From IMG/VR virus record IMGVR_UViG_3300030693_000022, positions 1 through 37,517 of that record: DNA of 37,517 nucleotides; one strand, written 5' to 3'. Position 1 is the first letter of the stretch. Each line of letters opens with the position of its first letter. Below are positions 36,191-37,517 of this stretch, one piece after another. The position numbers and the translations under genes are program-made. The DNA is from a virus. The notes under the pieces were generated by a model. The model was not told the origin of the DNA, did not search any database, and saw only the letters and a list, made by a program, of their open reading frames with translations.

Positions 36191-36716
36191 CGATGTGGTC
36201 ATCATGACCCTCGTTGACGACGTTGTGCGACACGTCATTTCTGAACCAGTGCACATCGCCAGCCTTCTGAACCAGCCTCTCCTGGTCATAGCAAAACGCC
36301 GCCTGTGGGTTGCTCTTGAGGCAGATGTTGAACTTGTCGTAGAACTCGGGATGCCATCCCCTGTCCACGTGGCCGTAGATCGTCTTGCCGGGCAGCAGTC
36401 GATAGATGAACACGCCCCCCAGCATCTCGCCTTGCACCATCGACATGAGTCCGAAGATCAGCGATCGGGCCGATGCAAGATGATCGATCGACTCGTACCA
36501 GTCGGGGATGTGCGCGTCGGAGAACTGGCTCCAGTCGCCGGTCTCGATGCACGGGCGTTCGTCCTTGTAGCGCAAGAAGATGTCCTGCGACTCCCGGTGC
36601 GGCCCCTTGACCGACAGCCTGCATGGGTTGCGATCCCACAGGTCAGGCCGGCGCTGGAGGTTGAGCAGCAGCGGCGTCACGTCCACGCCCTGGGTGATGA
36701 GGGTGTAGTTCTTCAT
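36081..36716 (-). CDS. 2OG-Fe(II) oxygenase, Asp/Asn beta-hydroxylase-type
   Basis: A 211-residue protein. In the second half it has LLPGKTIYGHVDRGWHPEFYDKFNICL with H116-x-D118, then H164 (NDVSHNVVNEG) and R182 (VCIRLD). This is the HxD...H metal site and Arg for 2-oxoglutarate of the aspartyl/asparaginyl beta-hydroxylase class. It would hydroxylate an amino acid side chain or another substrate, using iron, oxygen and 2-oxoglutarate. Its gene is ATGA-overlapped with the cupin gene upstream. Its C-terminus overlaps the homing endonuclease gene by 110 bases. Fold call strong, substrate unknown. Confidence 0.78.
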   Translation of the reverse strand: MKNYTLITQGVDVTPLLLNLQRRPDLWDRNPCRLSVKGPHRESQDIFLRYKDERPCIETGDWSQFSDAHIPDWYESIDHLASARSLIFGLMSMVQGEMLGGVFIYRLLPGKTIYGHVDRGWHPEFYDKFNICLKSNPQAAFCYDQERLVQKAGDVHWFRNDVSHNVVNEGHDDHIVMTVCIRLDRGRRVPWSPEGWSFDAQQVALHGASGQ

Positions 36717-37087
36717 GCGATCACCTGGTGGTCGATCTTGTCAGGGTCGGTCAGGCCACCAACGTCCGGCCAAACGCACGCCCACACGATGTCGGTGACC
36801 GCCTCGATGCCGTGCACATGGTGAGCGATCAGGTTGACGGTGGCCGGCGCGATCAGCTCGATCACCTTGCCCTGGAAGATCAGGCGCGCGGTGCCAAGCA
36901 CCAGGATGCCGTTGTGGTTGATCTTGTGCTTGTGCTGACGGATGGCCTTGCCTGCCGGGACGGTGTACACCTTGGCATACCCCTTGTCGGCCCACAGGTG
37001 CGCCATGTCTACGCCGTGAGCCTCCAGGTCAGGGACGGGCCTGCCGCGGGGGATCACGGTCTCGGTTGCGGCGAATGAGTCGATCAC
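36713..37087 (-). CDS. Cupin-fold protein paired with the 2OG oxygenase
   Basis: A 124-residue protein. From about residue 38 it has a small cupin pattern: AKVYTVPAGKAIRQHKHKINHNGILVLGTARLIFQGKVIELIAPATVNLIAHHVHGIEAVTDIVWACVW. The motif H-x-H-x-x-x-H (H52, H54, H58), G60...G65 turn and HHVHGIEA (H89-H92) could bind metal as in cupins. Start GTG 37087 has GGAGGG nine bases before it. It shares an operon with the Asp-hydroxylase-type oxygenase (ATGA overlap), so the two probably act on the same pathway. Function not known. Confidence 0.7.
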   Translation of the reverse strand: MIDSFAATETVIPRGRPVPDLEAHGVDMAHLWADKGYAKVYTVPAGKAIRQHKHKINHNGILVLGTARLIFQGKVIELIAPATVNLIAHHVHGIEAVTDIVWACVWPDVGGLTDPDKIDHQVIA

Positions 37088-37110
37088 AGAGATGGCCCTC
37101 CGTTAATTGT

Positions 37111-37138
37111 TTGGTTCATCGAAGACCTATCGTATGAT
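37111..37138 (+). promoter_or_regulatory. Promoter of the split HNH gene
   Basis: TTGGTT (37111-37116), 16-base spacer, TATGAT (37133-37138); then a very short leader with AAGGA just before ATG 37145. The -10 matches TATAAT at five of six positions. It is adjacent to, and divergent from, the cupin gene. Confidence 0.6.
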
Positions 37139-37144
37139 CAAGGA

Positions 37145-37517
37145 ATGAGCAAACACATTGGCGCAAAATTCGGCATGCTTCTTGTTGTCGGAGAGCTTCC
37201 TCATCCAACAGCAAAGTACCGCAAGTTTCTTGTGTGTCGCTGCGATTGTGGGGCTGAGGCTCGAGTAGATCAAAGCAGCCTTGTTGGAGGCCGCACGACA
37301 AGTTGCGGTTGCAACCGATCCGCAGCAATCCGCAGCTCCAGCACCAAGCATGGGATGAGTGGCACCGCTGTTCACAATGCATGGAGAGCGATGAATCAAC
37401 GGTGCAACGATCCTGACTTCTCTGGAGCGAAGAACTACAGCGAACGAGGAATCAAGGTTTGTGAACGATGGGAATCGTTTGAGAATTTCTTCGCTGACAT
37501 GGGGAGTCCTCCCGAAG
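37145..37517 (+). CDS. HNH endonuclease, N-terminal half (continues at window start)
   Basis: From ATG 37145 the frame is open for 124 codons plus one base to the end of the window. It has a Cys-rich zinc part (VCRCDCG...SCGCN), then HGMSGTAVHNAWRAMNQRCNDPDFSGAKNYSERGIKVCERWESFENFFADMGSPPE. This is the N-terminal half of the widespread phage HNH family with C-x-C-x-C...HGM/S-x-T...W..M..RC...Y...GI.VC.RW..F. The usual SLDRID...NCRW half is found at 1-224. A homing-type or packaging-related nuclease. Family call firm. Confidence 0.88.
   Translation, partial: MSKHIGAKFGMLLVVGELPHPTAKYRKFLVCRCDCGAEARVDQSSLVGGRTTSCGCNRSAAIRSSSTKHGMSGTAVHNAWRAMNQRCNDPDFSGAKNYSERGIKVCERWESFENFFADMGSPPE

Overview
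The window is almost a whole genome of a short-tailed (podovirus-like) tailed phage of about 37.5 kb. The DNA is GC-rich, and genes are packed with ATGA/TGATG overlaps. There are no rRNA or tRNA genes, no CRISPR, and no integrase or other lysogeny enzyme that I can recognise. The GC richness, the FtsK-gamma-like domain and the GH24 endolysin/spanin lysis type suggest a Gram-negative, probably proteobacterial, host, but the host cannot be named from sequence. The first 224 bases and the last 373 bases encode the two halves of one HNH nuclease. The molecule is therefore probably circular or circularly permuted, and the window was cut inside that gene.

Layout. (1) 211-17646, minus strand: one long leftward late operon behind a near-consensus sigma70 promoter (17675-17702). 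In order of transcription it carries small genes, terminase large subunit, a mini-HNH, portal, an M48-type metalloprotease, small virion proteins, scaffold, N4-gp56-type major capsid protein, P22 gp4-like connector, gp10-like stabilisation protein, tailspike, then the lysis cassette (membrane protein, holin, signal-anchor-type endolysin, Rz with embedded Rz1). (2) 17647-18341: a 0.7 kb non-coding control region with dyads, an AT-rich block bracketed by inverted AAGGTGT repeats, and divergent promoters; it is the best origin/switch candidate. (3) 18342-22613, plus strand: a presumed early operon of small, mostly uncharacterised proteins, ending in a bidirectional terminator shared with the next block. 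(4) 22634-26383, minus strand: replication block of Cro-like repressor, SF2 helicase, VRR-NUC nuclease and TOPRIM-like/VapE primase-helicase. (5) 26496-29643, plus strand: recombination block with a PD-(D/E)XK exonuclease-like protein and a RecA-like ATPase. (6) 29426-35538, minus strand: three putative ejection proteins in P22 gp7-gp20-gp16 order, a complete PurD-like ATP-grasp ligase and an HTH protein that may be the small terminase. (7) 35585-37517: a NUMOD4-HNH homing endonuclease, a cupin plus 2OG-Fe(II) (Asp-hydroxylase-type) oxygenase pair, and the first half of the split HNH gene.

How it fits together. No DNA or RNA polymerase is encoded, so the phage must use host polymerases. Consistent with that, its promoters look sigma70-like, and most share a motif TTTAGnnGGCTAnACT that overlaps the -10 box. 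The most unusual content is the PurD-like ligase inside a virion-protein operon together with the nearby cupin/oxygenase pair (a possible small-molecule or protein tailoring function), a short DPFG...MVIP..MP.HL motif shared by an early protein and the primase-helicase, an extra RNase H-like fold at the C-terminus of the terminase, a phage M48 protease, an FtsK-gamma domain in a small phage protein, and several membrane peptides of 21 to 40 residues.
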